This document shows positions 57,300-64,000 of a DNA stretch of 64,000 nucleotides, one piece after another. A model generated the notes under the pieces. It was given only the letters and a program-made list of their open reading frames with translations, was not told the origin of the DNA and did not search any database. Made by a program: the position numbers and the translations under genes. Positions within the stretch are counted from its first letter, which is position 1, and the number at the start of each line of letters is the position of its first letter. Origin of the DNA: Rubrobacter tropicus. Its GTDB lineage: Bacteria > Actinomycetota > Rubrobacteria > Rubrobacterales > Rubrobacteraceae. Location of the stretch: positions 3,534,001 through 3,598,000 of the forward strand of contig NZ_CP045119.1 in NCBI RefSeq assembly GCF_011492945.1, given 5' to 3'.

Positions 57300-57332
57300 G
57301 TTTCAGGCAACAGGCTTCAGGTATCAGCTTTT
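57300..57332. repeat. CCTGA-type intergenic repeat (family B)
   Basis: TTTCAGGCAACAGGCTTCAG then GTATCAGC: complement of the CCTGAAGCCTG words, directly after the 5'-nucleotidase stop. Confidence 0.55.
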
Positions 57333-57334
57333 CG

Positions 57335-57361
57335 GGCGCGTCTTTCGGGACGCGCCTTTTT
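57335..57361 (+). terminator. Rho-independent terminator after the 5'-nucleotidase gene
   Basis: GGCGCGTC, loop TTTCGG, GACGCGCC, then TTTTT. A textbook hairpin with T-run. Confidence 0.85.
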
Positions 57362-57379
57362 CGTGCCCGCGGCGGGGAT

Positions 57380-57435
57380 ATTTAACCGAGACTTTTCTGC
57401 GCGTTAACCCCGGCGCGTCCCGCCGCTCCTACACT
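57380..57435 (+). promoter_or_regulatory. Pho-box-like promoter 5 (EEP hydrolase)
   Basis: Units TTTAACC, CTTTTCT and GTTAACC at 11-bp steps, and TACACT at 57430, 28 bases from the start of the third unit. One of the best copies. Confidence 0.78.
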
Positions 57436-57482
57436 TGTTACCGGCGTGAGAGACACGGCCAAGCCTACGAAGGGGGACTTTG

Positions 57483-58334
57483 GTGCAGGGTAGGGGAAGG
57501 TTGGGGGGGCACGTCGTCGTGGCGGTTCTGGCGGCGGCGATGGCCGTTGTCGCGGTCATGGTCGTGGCGACCGAGGGCGGGGCCCGGGGGTCGGAGCGGC
57601 GGGACGTGAGGGTGATGAGCTACAACATTCATCACGGAGAGGGGGCGGATGGCAGGCTCGACCTGGACAGGATAGCCGGTGTGATCCGGTCGGAGAAGGC
57701 GGAGGTCGTCGGCCTTCAGGAGGTCGACAGGTTCTGGCGCAGGAGCGACTTCGTTGACCAGGTAGATTACCTGGCCGAGGAACTCGACATGTACGCCGCC
57801 TACGGCGCGAACCTCGACCTCCCCCCGGATGACCCGTCACAGCCGCGCCGCCGGTACGGGACTGCGATCCTGAGCAAGTACCCCATCATCGAGAGCGGGA
57901 ATACCTTTCTGCCCAGGCTCGGCACGAGCGAGCAGCGCGGCCTTCTGGAGGCCCTCATAAAGGTCAAGGGAGCCCCGGTCCGCTTCTACAACACCCACCT
58001 GCAGCACAACAGCAGCGAGGAGCGGGCGCTCCAGGTCCGCGCCATCATGGAGCACACGAAAGACGTCGAAGGGCCGCAAATCCTCGTCGGCGACCTGAAC
58101 GCCCTCCCCGGGGCGCCGGAGCTCGCGCCCCTCTACGGGCGCTACGACGACGCCTGGACCCTCGGCGGCGAAGGCCCCGGCTACACCATAGGCGCCGAGA
58201 ACCCCAACCGCCGCATCGACTACGTCTTCGTCACACCAGACGTGGCGGTGAGAAGCGCGTCCGTACCCCGGACCCTCGCCTCGGACCACCTGCCGGTCGT
58301 CGCGGAGCTCTCCGTGCCGAGGAAAGCCAGATAG
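57483..58334 (+). CDS. Secreted endonuclease/exonuclease/phosphatase family hydrolase
   Basis: A 283-residue exported EEP-fold enzyme: signal peptide (VVAVLAAAMAVVAVMVVATE), then VRVMSYNIHHGEGADG, VVGLQEVDRFWRR, YNTHLQHNSSEERALQ, LVGDLNALPGAPEL, RRIDYVFVTPD and SDHLPVVAEL, all catalytic motifs in order. It is similar in size to sphingomyelinase/phosphoinositide phosphatase-like and metal-dependent nuclease members; the substrate is open. GTG has GGGGGAC upstream; TTG three bases before it is an alternative. It has its own Pho-box-like promoter. Confidence 0.88.
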   Translation: MQGRGRLGGHVVVAVLAAAMAVVAVMVVATEGGARGSERRDVRVMSYNIHHGEGADGRLDLDRIAGVIRSEKAEVVGLQEVDRFWRRSDFVDQVDYLAEELDMYAAYGANLDLPPDDPSQPRRRYGTAILSKYPIIESGNTFLPRLGTSEQRGLLEALIKVKGAPVRFYNTHLQHNSSEERALQVRAIMEHTKDVEGPQILVGDLNALPGAPELAPLYGRYDDAWTLGGEGPGYTIGAENPNRRIDYVFVTPDVAVRSASVPRTLASDHLPVVAELSVPRKAR

Positions 58335-58380
58335 AACGGCGGACTCGCCCGCAGCAGCCTTCGCGACCGGCCGCGGGCAC

Positions 58381-58436
58381 ATTTAACCCAGATTTTCGCG
58401 GGGATTAACCTACGAATCTCGGCCCTCCCTTATAGT
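58381..58436 (+). promoter_or_regulatory. Pho-box-like promoter 6 (metallophosphatase)
   Basis: Units TTTAACC, TTTTCGC and ATTAACC at 11-bp steps; TATAGT at 58431 is 28 bases from the start of the third unit. Confidence 0.75.
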
Positions 58437-58487
58437 TGCTGGCGTGCAGGCCGGGTGTCGCCGCGTGACGACTGGAAGGGGAGAGCC

Positions 58488-59462
58488 TTGAAGAGGAACC
58501 GCCTGTTGTTGGTCTTGATGGTGGCGGTTCTTATTGCCTCCTACTCGGCCGCGGCCGTTGCGAAGCCTCAGGGCTCAGGCAAACCTTTCGACGTCGCCCT
58601 GATCGGGGACATCCCCTACAACGCCCTGCAGGAAGTGCAGACAGCGAGGCTCTTCGAGGAGCTCGACCGCGAAAAGCTCGCCTTTATCTCCCACGACGGC
58701 GACATCAAGAGCGGCTCCTCGGCCTGCACGGACGACGTGTACCAGAAGGAACTCCGCCGCTTCGAGGACTCGAAGAACCCGCTCGTCTACACGCCGGGCG
58801 ACAACGAGTGGACGGACTGCCACCGGCCTCCGAACCCGACGCCTGAAGAGGCCGACCCGCTGAACCGCCTCGACTACCTGCGCGGCGTCTTCTTCCCCGA
58901 CGACGACTCGCTGGGCCGCAGGGAGATAGAACTCGAGCGCCAGAACCAGGACTACCCGGAGAACGCCCGCTGGCGGCGGGGCGGCGTGACCTTCGCCACC
59001 CTGCACGTCGTCGGCTCCAACAACAACCGCCCGACCACCCTCCCGGACGGGTCGGTTATCGGGAACGAGGAGGAGTACCAGGCGCGCAACGCGGCCAACC
59101 TGGAGTGGCTCGCGGAGACTTTCGACGAGGCGGAGGAGGACGGCAGCCCGGCGGTGATGCTCGTGATCCAGGCCAACCCTTTCGAAGAAGACACCGCCCG
59201 GCCATCCGGCTTCTCGGACTTCAAGGCCGCCCTCGAAGAAGAGGTCGTCGCCTTCGGCAAGCCGGTCGTCCTGGTCCTCGGCGACAGTCACACGTTCAGG
59301 ATAGACAAGCCGGTCATCTCGGAGGAGCGCCCGCTCAACTTCACCCGCGTCGAGACCTTTGGCAACCCGGACGTTCACTGGGTAAGGGCCACGGTGGACC
59401 CGCGTGACGAGGAGGTCTTCTCCTTCGAACCGGAAATCATAGAAGAGAACGTCGCGCCGTAG
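58488..59462 (+). CDS. Secreted metallophosphoesterase
   Basis: A 324-residue exported protein: signal peptide (LLLVLMVAVLIASYSAAAVA), then a calcineurin-like fold with DVALIGDIPYNALQEVQTAR, ISHDGDIKSGSS, TPGDNEWTDC in place of the usual GNHE, HVVGSNNN and LGDSHTFRID in place of GHxH. The unusual GDNEW and GDSHT variants are shared by a known subgroup of secreted metallophosphatases. The substrate is unknown. TTG at 58488 is chosen (GGGGAG upstream; the -10 box is too near the earlier start at 58455). The next gene follows after 21 bases, so they are co-transcribed. Confidence 0.85.
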   Translation: MKRNRLLLVLMVAVLIASYSAAAVAKPQGSGKPFDVALIGDIPYNALQEVQTARLFEELDREKLAFISHDGDIKSGSSACTDDVYQKELRRFEDSKNPLVYTPGDNEWTDCHRPPNPTPEEADPLNRLDYLRGVFFPDDDSLGRREIELERQNQDYPENARWRRGGVTFATLHVVGSNNNRPTTLPDGSVIGNEEEYQARNAANLEWLAETFDEAEEDGSPAVMLVIQANPFEEDTARPSGFSDFKAALEEEVVAFGKPVVLVLGDSHTFRIDKPVISEERPLNFTRVETFGNPDVHWVRATVDPRDEEVFSFEPEIIEENVAP

Positions 59463-59483
59463 AAGGCGCGGGGAGGAAGAGAG

Positions 59484-61052
59484 ATGAAGCTTCAGAAAGG
59501 CCTGCTCTGCGTCCTGGCCGCCCTGATCCTGGGCACTCTAGGCCTGACTTCGGCCCTCGCAGCGGCCCCGAACGGCCCCGCCTACCGCGACGAGCTCCCG
59601 CTCGGCAACCCTGGCCTGAAGGAGACCCGGACGACCGAACAGGTGGCGCCCGGCGTCACCTACACGCGCGTCGTACGGGGGGAAGAGTCGAGGAAGGATT
59701 TCTATACCGTGGACGTGGCTTTCGAGGCCGGTCGAGCCGCGGCCGGGGACGTAGCGGACCAACTGCGCGCCGACGGCTACAAGGCCCGCGTCGAGAGGGT
59801 CTCGGACCGCGCCCCCGACGACCCGGCCGGCGGGCCTTCGGGCTACCTGGTCCGCGCCGGTAGGTTCGCCACCCAGGCCGGGGCCGACGCTTTCGGGGCC
59901 AGGCTGACGGCGGACGGCTACGCCGGAACGCGCACCGTCTACACCGGTGAGGACGGGGGGAAGACAACGGGGCCCTGGGTCGTGCACGTCCTGAAGGTCG
60001 ACCCCGGCCTCTACGACGGCACGCTCGCGCCCGAGTTGGCAACGGAGGTCGTGCCGGAGCGCGAGCTCCTTACGGGCATCTCGGCGCGCACGGGGGCGCT
60101 TGCGGCCGTAAACGGCGGGTACTTCGTGATCGGCCCGAACGACGGCACGCCGAGGGACCTCGCCGGCATCTCCGTCCTGGGGGGCGGCGCCGTCAGCGAG
60201 GCCGTGGACGGCCGCACGAGCCTCGTCCTTCCCGAAGGCGACGGCGCCGGTTCGGACGTCGCGGCCCTCTCCGACAGCTATCTCGCCGCGTCCTCGGACG
60301 GGGCTTCGCTGCCCGTGGACGGTCTCAACCGCAAGCCCGGCCTGATCCGGGGCTGCGGCGGCGAGGGCGGCGACAACCCTACGGAAGAGCCCAAGCACGA
60401 CTTCACCTGCACGGATTCGTCCGAGCTGATCCTGTTCACCCCCCTCTTCGGCGCGAACACGGAGCCGGGCGAAGGGGCCGAGGCCGTCCTCGACCCCTCG
60501 GGCCGCGTTACGGAGCTGCGCGAAGGTCGGGGCGGCCCCATCCCGCCCGGGGGCTCAGTCCTCTCCGGGACCGGCGCAGGCGCCGGCTGGCTCCGCGCCC
60601 ACGCCGCACCAGGCGCGACCGTCAGCGTGAAGACCACCATCTCCGGCGAAGGCGCGCGCCTGGACGAAGGGACCGGCGTCGTCAACGGGGGCCCGAGGCT
60701 CCTGAGAGGCGGCGAGGAGGACATAACCGCGTTCGCCGAAGGCTTCGTCTACCCCGAGAACCCCGAGTTCTACTACCGCTTCGGCGAGCGCCGCAACCCG
60801 CGCACGCTCGCGGGGACGACGCCCGGCGGAGACCTGCTGCTCGTCGCCGTGGACGGCAGGCGTCCGGGCTACAGCGTGGGCGCCAGCTTCGAGGAAGGCG
60901 CGGGCATCATGGGCGCTCTAGGCTCCGACGAGGCCGTCAACCTCGACGGCGGCGGCTCGACGGGCATGACCGTGCGCCAGGGGCTGGTAACCCGCCCGTC
61001 CGACACGACCGGCGAGCGCCCGATAGGCGACGCGGTGGTGGTGCTTCCGTAG
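59484..61052 (+). CDS. Phosphodiester glycosidase (NAGPA) family protein with SPOR-like domain
   Basis: A 522-residue exported protein: signal peptide (LCVLAALILGTLGLTSALAA), a SPOR-like repeat domain (about 65-150: FYTVDVAFEAGRAAAGDVAD, YLVRAGRFATQAGADAFGAR), and a NAGPA-type phosphodiester glycosidase domain (about 155-522) with LAAVNGGYF, RKPGLIRGCG, VNGGPRLLRGG, EFYYRFGERRNPRTLAGTTP and the C-terminal EAVNLDGGGSTGMTV. NAGPA enzymes cleave GlcNAc-1-phosphodiester bonds; here wall teichoic-like or sugar-phosphodiesters are possible substrates. Second gene of the Pho-box 6 operon. GGGAGGAAG precedes ATG. Confidence 0.88.
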   Translation: MKLQKGLLCVLAALILGTLGLTSALAAAPNGPAYRDELPLGNPGLKETRTTEQVAPGVTYTRVVRGEESRKDFYTVDVAFEAGRAAAGDVADQLRADGYKARVERVSDRAPDDPAGGPSGYLVRAGRFATQAGADAFGARLTADGYAGTRTVYTGEDGGKTTGPWVVHVLKVDPGLYDGTLAPELATEVVPERELLTGISARTGALAAVNGGYFVIGPNDGTPRDLAGISVLGGGAVSEAVDGRTSLVLPEGDGAGSDVAALSDSYLAASSDGASLPVDGLNRKPGLIRGCGGEGGDNPTEEPKHDFTCTDSSELILFTPLFGANTEPGEGAEAVLDPSGRVTELREGRGGPIPPGGSVLSGTGAGAGWLRAHAAPGATVSVKTTISGEGARLDEGTGVVNGGPRLLRGGEEDITAFAEGFVYPENPEFYYRFGERRNPRTLAGTTPGGDLLLVAVDGRRPGYSVGASFEEGAGIMGALGSDEAVNLDGGGSTGMTVRQGLVTRPSDTTGERPIGDAVVVLP

Positions 61053-61054
61053 AG

Positions 61055-61118
61055 CGTTTCAGCCTGTCAGCACGCTGCGACCTGCTACGAGCAGGCCTCG
61101 ATTTCGGCTTGTCAGCTC
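61055..61118. repeat. TCAGC/GCTGA modular intergenic repeat (family A), copy 7
   Basis: GTTTCAGCCTGTCAGCACGC, mini-hairpin CCTGCT-ACG-AGCAGG (61081-61095), then CGGCTTGTCAGC, between two convergent genes and reaching into the last codons of the minus-strand gene. Confidence 0.6.
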
Positions 61119-62287
61119 TGGGGTTCGGTGGGCGCGGGGGTTTCTGTGAGGCCGAGCTGGTGCAGAAGGCCCTCGGTGTCGGCCCGGCCCGAGTGTTCGA
61201 CGAGCTTGCCGTCCGAGAAGCGGTCCACGAAGTCCGCGGTAAAGGTCGCGTGCCGTCCCGTGGGCGGGTACCAGAGGACGCCGCCCCTGTCGGTGCCGGA
61301 GAGGGTCAGGCGCGTCCTGACCAGGTTGCCCTCCGCCTCCTGCTCCTCGATGGAGACGGAAAGGTCGGGGTAGCTCTCCCACAAGGCAGAGAACACGCGT
61401 TTCATGCCGGGTTTACCGCAGCATGAAACGCGTCTGGGGTCGCGGAAGTCCTCCGAGACGAGGTCGTCTATGACGGAGGCGTCGTCAAGGCCCAAGCCCC
61501 GTTCGTAGAGGCGGCGGGCGGACTTGAGGTTCTCCCTCTCTCTGATGCGGAACGCCTCGCCGAGCGCGCTGCCGCGGGCGCGGCTCAAAAACACTAAGCC
61601 GAGCAGGACCCAGAGTGGCGCCTCGATCAGGCTGACACCCGCCGAATACCAGCCCACGAGGTAGAGAAAGATCTCAGTAGAAGGTTCGGCGTAGGTGCCG
61701 GTGTCGGGAGGGAACAACCAGAACCAGAGCGCCCCGAAGGGCAGGGAGAAAGAGAAGAGGCAGAGGAGCAGGACCCCGATCCTCTTCTCGCGGGCCACAA
61801 GCGCGAGCGCCGTGAAGGGCAGGAGAACGACGGGAGGAAGAAAGAAGATGGCGTAGAGAGCCGCGGCCTCCAGGCCCGGAAACGGGAACGCCGCGTAACC
61901 CTGCCACCTATCCCCCGTGCTCCAGTAAATAGAAGACGCGACGCCCACCGCTTCACCCATCAGCAGTAAGGCAAGCGACGCCATCCCCACAAAGGCCAGG
62001 CGTCTCCCCGTGCCGCCAAGGACGTTCCAGATCAGGTAGACGGCGCCAAGCAGAGACGCCATGGCAAACGCCTCCCCCACGAACCCCGGCACCTCCGCGA
62101 GCAGCAGCACCACCGGATCTACGTAGAACGAGTCCCCCAGGATAGCCCGCCGAATCGTGCCGAGAAGGCCGAGCCCGGCCCCCAAGAAAGCGGCCAGGGC
62201 GCCCCAGGAAAGCGGCTCTCTCAGCAGCTTCGCGCGGGGCCAGCCCGCTGCGGATACCCCGGCATGCACGACCCTGGTAACCTCCAT
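61112..62287 (-). CDS. Polytopic membrane protein fused to a SnoaL-like (ester cyclase) domain
   Basis: A 391-residue protein. Residues about 25-240 hold six or so helices (WGALAAFLGAGLGLLGTIRR, LAFVGMASLALLLMGEAVGV, FLPPVVLLPFTALALVAREK, LVGWYSAGVSLIEAPLWVLL). Residues about 265-385 form a SnoaL-like NTF2 fold: RLYERGLGLDDASVIDDLVS, VFSALWESYPDLSVSIEEQE, GRHATFTADFVDRFSDGKLV. This combination is unusual. The soluble domain would face the cytoplasm or outside depending on topology, which I cannot settle. Two adjacent cysteines (SCCGKPG) precede the NTF2 core. No operon partner. Confidence 0.8.
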   Translation of the reverse strand: MEVTRVVHAGVSAAGWPRAKLLREPLSWGALAAFLGAGLGLLGTIRRAILGDSFYVDPVVLLLAEVPGFVGEAFAMASLLGAVYLIWNVLGGTGRRLAFVGMASLALLLMGEAVGVASSIYWSTGDRWQGYAAFPFPGLEAAALYAIFFLPPVVLLPFTALALVAREKRIGVLLLCLFSFSLPFGALWFWLFPPDTGTYAEPSTEIFLYLVGWYSAGVSLIEAPLWVLLGLVFLSRARGSALGEAFRIRERENLKSARRLYERGLGLDDASVIDDLVSEDFRDPRRVSCCGKPGMKRVFSALWESYPDLSVSIEEQEAEGNLVRTRLTLSGTDRGGVLWYPPTGRHATFTADFVDRFSDGKLVEHSGRADTEGLLHQLGLTETPAPTEPQS

Positions 62288-62398
62288 TCCAAGAGTCTAC
62301 CCGGGACGCGGACCACGTTCACCCCCGTCCGGGCGCCCCCGGCCAGAAGCGCATCCCCGGGATCGCCACGAGTTTCTCCACCAGTACGGTAGCGTGGT

Positions 62399-63445
62399 CT
62401 ATCTCTCCGCCAGTACGACGAAGCGCGTGGGGAGGGGCTGTTCTGCCGCGCGAACGTTCGAGAACCCGGTCTCCACGAGCAAGCCGAGGAGCTGGCCCTT
62501 GGTGATCATGCCGCAGCCGACCACGGCCTCGTGCAACTGCACCCCGGCCAGCGCCTTGTAGACCGGCGACCTTCGGTATTCGTCGGGCGTATCCGGGTAG
62601 GGCAACTCAGAGACCGCCAGGGTCCCCCCCGGCTTGAGCGCGCGGCGCACCCGCCCCAGCACGTTCCGGTACTCCGGCGGACCGCCCGTCTCGTGCAGCG
62701 AGATGCTCATGGTGACCAGGTCGTAAGCGTCCTCCTCGGCAAGCTCGTTGGCATCGCCGTGGCGAACCTCGACCCTCCCACCCAGGCCGGCCTCCGAGAT
62801 GGTGCGCCGGGCCAGATCCAGGCTCGGGCCGTCTATCTCCATGCCGACGATCCGGGCGTCGGGGAACCTCCCGGCGTAGTGCGCGAGGTGGTACCCGCCA
62901 CCGGCACCGACGTCGAGCATCGTACCGCCCCGCTCCAGGCTCGCGAGCGCCTCGGGAGCCTGCGGCAGCACGTGCTCGGTGAGCACGACGCAATCGGGTT
63001 TCGTAAGGTTCTTGAGCGCCTCTATAAGGAAGGGATCGTGGTCGCCGCGCGGCCAGATCTCGCCCGCGCGCAAGAGCTCGGGGAAGGCCGCATAGTCTTC
63101 GAAGAGGGCGGCGTAGAACTGTATGCGGCCTCCCATGAAGTGCGGGTCCTCGGGATCCAGCAGCAGCGTTTCCATGTGCGGCGCCAGCCTGTAACCTGTC
63201 TGCTCGTCCCAGTCCAAGAACTCGAAGGCGTAGGCCCCCCGGCACCAGACCAGGACGTAGCGTTGGTCGAAGCCGAGTTTCTCCGACAACGCCCCCTCGG
63301 TAATTCCCCTTTCCCCGGCGTCGGCGATGGCGCGGAACAGCCCGGCTTTCAGGCCGATGTCCGCGATCCAGGTCGCCTGGTTGCCCAGGACGTGGTCGAA
63401 AAGCCTCTGCCACTGTTCTCGTTTGGCCGTGACCTCGGTGGACAC
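62399..63445 (-). CDS. Class I SAM-dependent methyltransferase with N-terminal winged helix
   Basis: A 348-residue protein. Residues about 5-90 look like a winged-helix/dimerisation module (WIADIGLKAGLFRAIADAGE, GALSEKLGFDQRYVLVWCRG), and residues 160-348 a Rossmann methyltransferase: MLDVGAGGGYHLAHYAG (motif I), IVGMEIDGPSLDLARR, VRHGDANELAEEDAYDLVTM, and LKPGGTLAVSELPYPDTPDE. This is the layout of O-methyltransferase-like or UbiE-like enzymes with small-molecule substrates. GTG start with AGGAGG exactly 6 bases upstream. Substrate unknown. Confidence 0.88.
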   Translation of the reverse strand: MSTEVTAKREQWQRLFDHVLGNQATWIADIGLKAGLFRAIADAGERGITEGALSEKLGFDQRYVLVWCRGAYAFEFLDWDEQTGYRLAPHMETLLLDPEDPHFMGGRIQFYAALFEDYAAFPELLRAGEIWPRGDHDPFLIEALKNLTKPDCVVLTEHVLPQAPEALASLERGGTMLDVGAGGGYHLAHYAGRFPDARIVGMEIDGPSLDLARRTISEAGLGGRVEVRHGDANELAEEDAYDLVTMSISLHETGGPPEYRNVLGRVRRALKPGGTLAVSELPYPDTPDEYRRSPVYKALAGVQLHEAVVGCGMITKGQLLGLLVETGFSNVRAAEQPLPTRFVVLAER

Positions 63446-63562
63446 GCTCTACCTCCTGACCGCGACTTCGGTGTTTGGCGATGACGCTCTGTTCCGGATC
63501 GGACGTCCCGGCGAAGCGCCCGTGGCGGCCCATCCGTCAGCTTGGGCCGGCATGACACGCCC

Positions 63563-64000
63563 CTAAAGCGTCTCGATGAACTTCAAGACCTCGCCGACGA
63601 ACAACTCCGGCGCGGTGAGTATGGCCGCGTGCCCCTGGCCGGCCAGGATAGTGATGCTGGCATTCGGCAGGGTTCGGGCCAACGTCTCAGCATCCGCCCT
63701 CTCGTGGTCGGGGCTCTCACCGCCGACGAGCAGCAGGGTCGGCGACGCCAGCCCCTCGAAGCGAGGAGCTTCGAAGACGTAGTCGCGGTTGGCCCGAACC
63801 TCCCGGGGCACCGTGTGCGCGTTCGCCAGCCGTCTCTCCCAGGACGGTTGCGACCTCAGGTGCGAGATCTCCTCGGGGGACAGGCCCGCGAGCTCCAGAA
63901 GGGATGTTATTACCCCGTCCCGATCGTCCTCCGCAAGGAGGGCCTCCATCCTCTCCACGGCTTCGAGGGGGAGGATCCGGGCGTTGGGCGTGCTGATGTC
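63563..64000 (-). CDS. Alpha/beta hydrolase, C-terminal part (runs off the window)
   Basis: The frame is open to the window end. The visible 145 residues hold the cap helices (VERMEALLAEDDRDGVITSL, LSPEEISHLRSQPSWERRLA) and the last part of the fold: LASPTLLLVGGESPDHERAD with the acid residue region and ILAGQGHAAILTAPELFVGE with the catalytic His (GQGH). The nucleophile Ser would lie outside the window. It resembles RsbQ/haloperoxidase-like hydrolases. The next gene downstream, a methyltransferase, is 117 bases away on the same strand. Confidence 0.8.
   Translation of the reverse strand, partial: DISTPNARILPLEAVERMEALLAEDDRDGVITSLLELAGLSPEEISHLRSQPSWERRLANAHTVPREVRANRDYVFEAPRFEGLASPTLLLVGGESPDHERADAETLARTLPNASITILAGQGHAAILTAPELFVGEVLKFIETL

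Noticed and set aside
1-64000. tRNA and rRNA genes
   Set aside because: Looked for T-loop words (GGTTCGAATCC-like) and cloverleaf pairs in the gaps and saw none that hold up; a covariance-model search would be decisive.

Overview
The window looks like chromosomal DNA of a deep-branching, very GC-rich actinobacterium, most like Rubrobacter. This is an inference from high third-position GC, heavy use of GTG and TTG starts, several leaderless promoters and the gene mix (MrpA-type antiporter, PRC-barrel/DUF2382 stress protein, DUF3311 plus sodium symporter, six-hairpin glycosidase, RtcB). No rRNA, tRNA or CRISPR array was seen.

Layout. 1-2.8 kb: start of an Mrp Na+/H+ antiporter operon (mnhA-mnhB-mnhC, minus strand). 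2.9-12.1 kb: metabolic genes on the minus strand, namely a phosphodiesterase, an SDR oxidoreductase, a solitary DNA methyltransferase, and a peptide/N-acyl or N-carbamoyl amino acid utilisation cluster (symporter, DUF3311 partner, two M20-type hydrolases, P1 peptidase, aldo/keto reductase), then a thioesterase. 12.3-20.9 kb: plus-strand envelope, stress and regulatory genes (TPR protein, Crp/Fnr regulator, PRC-barrel protein, membrane proteins, a wall-anchored-looking surface protein, a cold-shock-domain protein, a STAS protein) mixed with gene remnants. 21-31 kb: a more AT-rich accessory island with two STAND-ATPase conflict modules side by side. The first is a Trypco1 protein plus a trypsin-STAND-TPR protein. 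The second is a small Bell-like effector candidate plus an NB-ARC-TPR receptor, which share a near-identical amyloid-like motif. An IS5-family insertion closes the island. 31-44.6 kb: housekeeping and accessory genes (HD hydrolase, periplasmic-binding-like protein, M50 protease with CBS domains, exo+/pol DNA polymerase, MFS and EamA transporters, RtcB, two cyclic-nucleotide-binding-domain proteins, RlpA-like protein, S9 peptidase).

44.8-61 kb: a secreted organophosphate-scavenging cluster. After a secreted six-hairpin glycosidase come a PhoX-like phosphatase, two phytase-like esterases, a glycerophosphodiesterase, an LTD/exonuclease-phosphatase nuclease, a 5'-nucleotidase, a second EEP hydrolase, a metallophosphatase and a phosphodiester glycosidase. 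Six promoters in this cluster carry the same architecture: three 11-bp-phased direct repeats, then a -10 element at a fixed distance. This is strong sequence evidence for one shared activator, presumably a PhoB/PhoP-type regulator encoded elsewhere. The end of the window holds a membrane protein with a SnoaL-like domain, a SAM methyltransferase and a truncated alpha/beta hydrolase.

Two genes, the symporter and rtcB, each carry a pair of single-base deletions in homopolymer runs. Sequencing or assembly error is at least as likely as true gene decay. Modular TCAGC/GCTGA repeats with tri-nucleotide-loop mini-hairpins occupy many convergent or 3'-end intergenic spaces.
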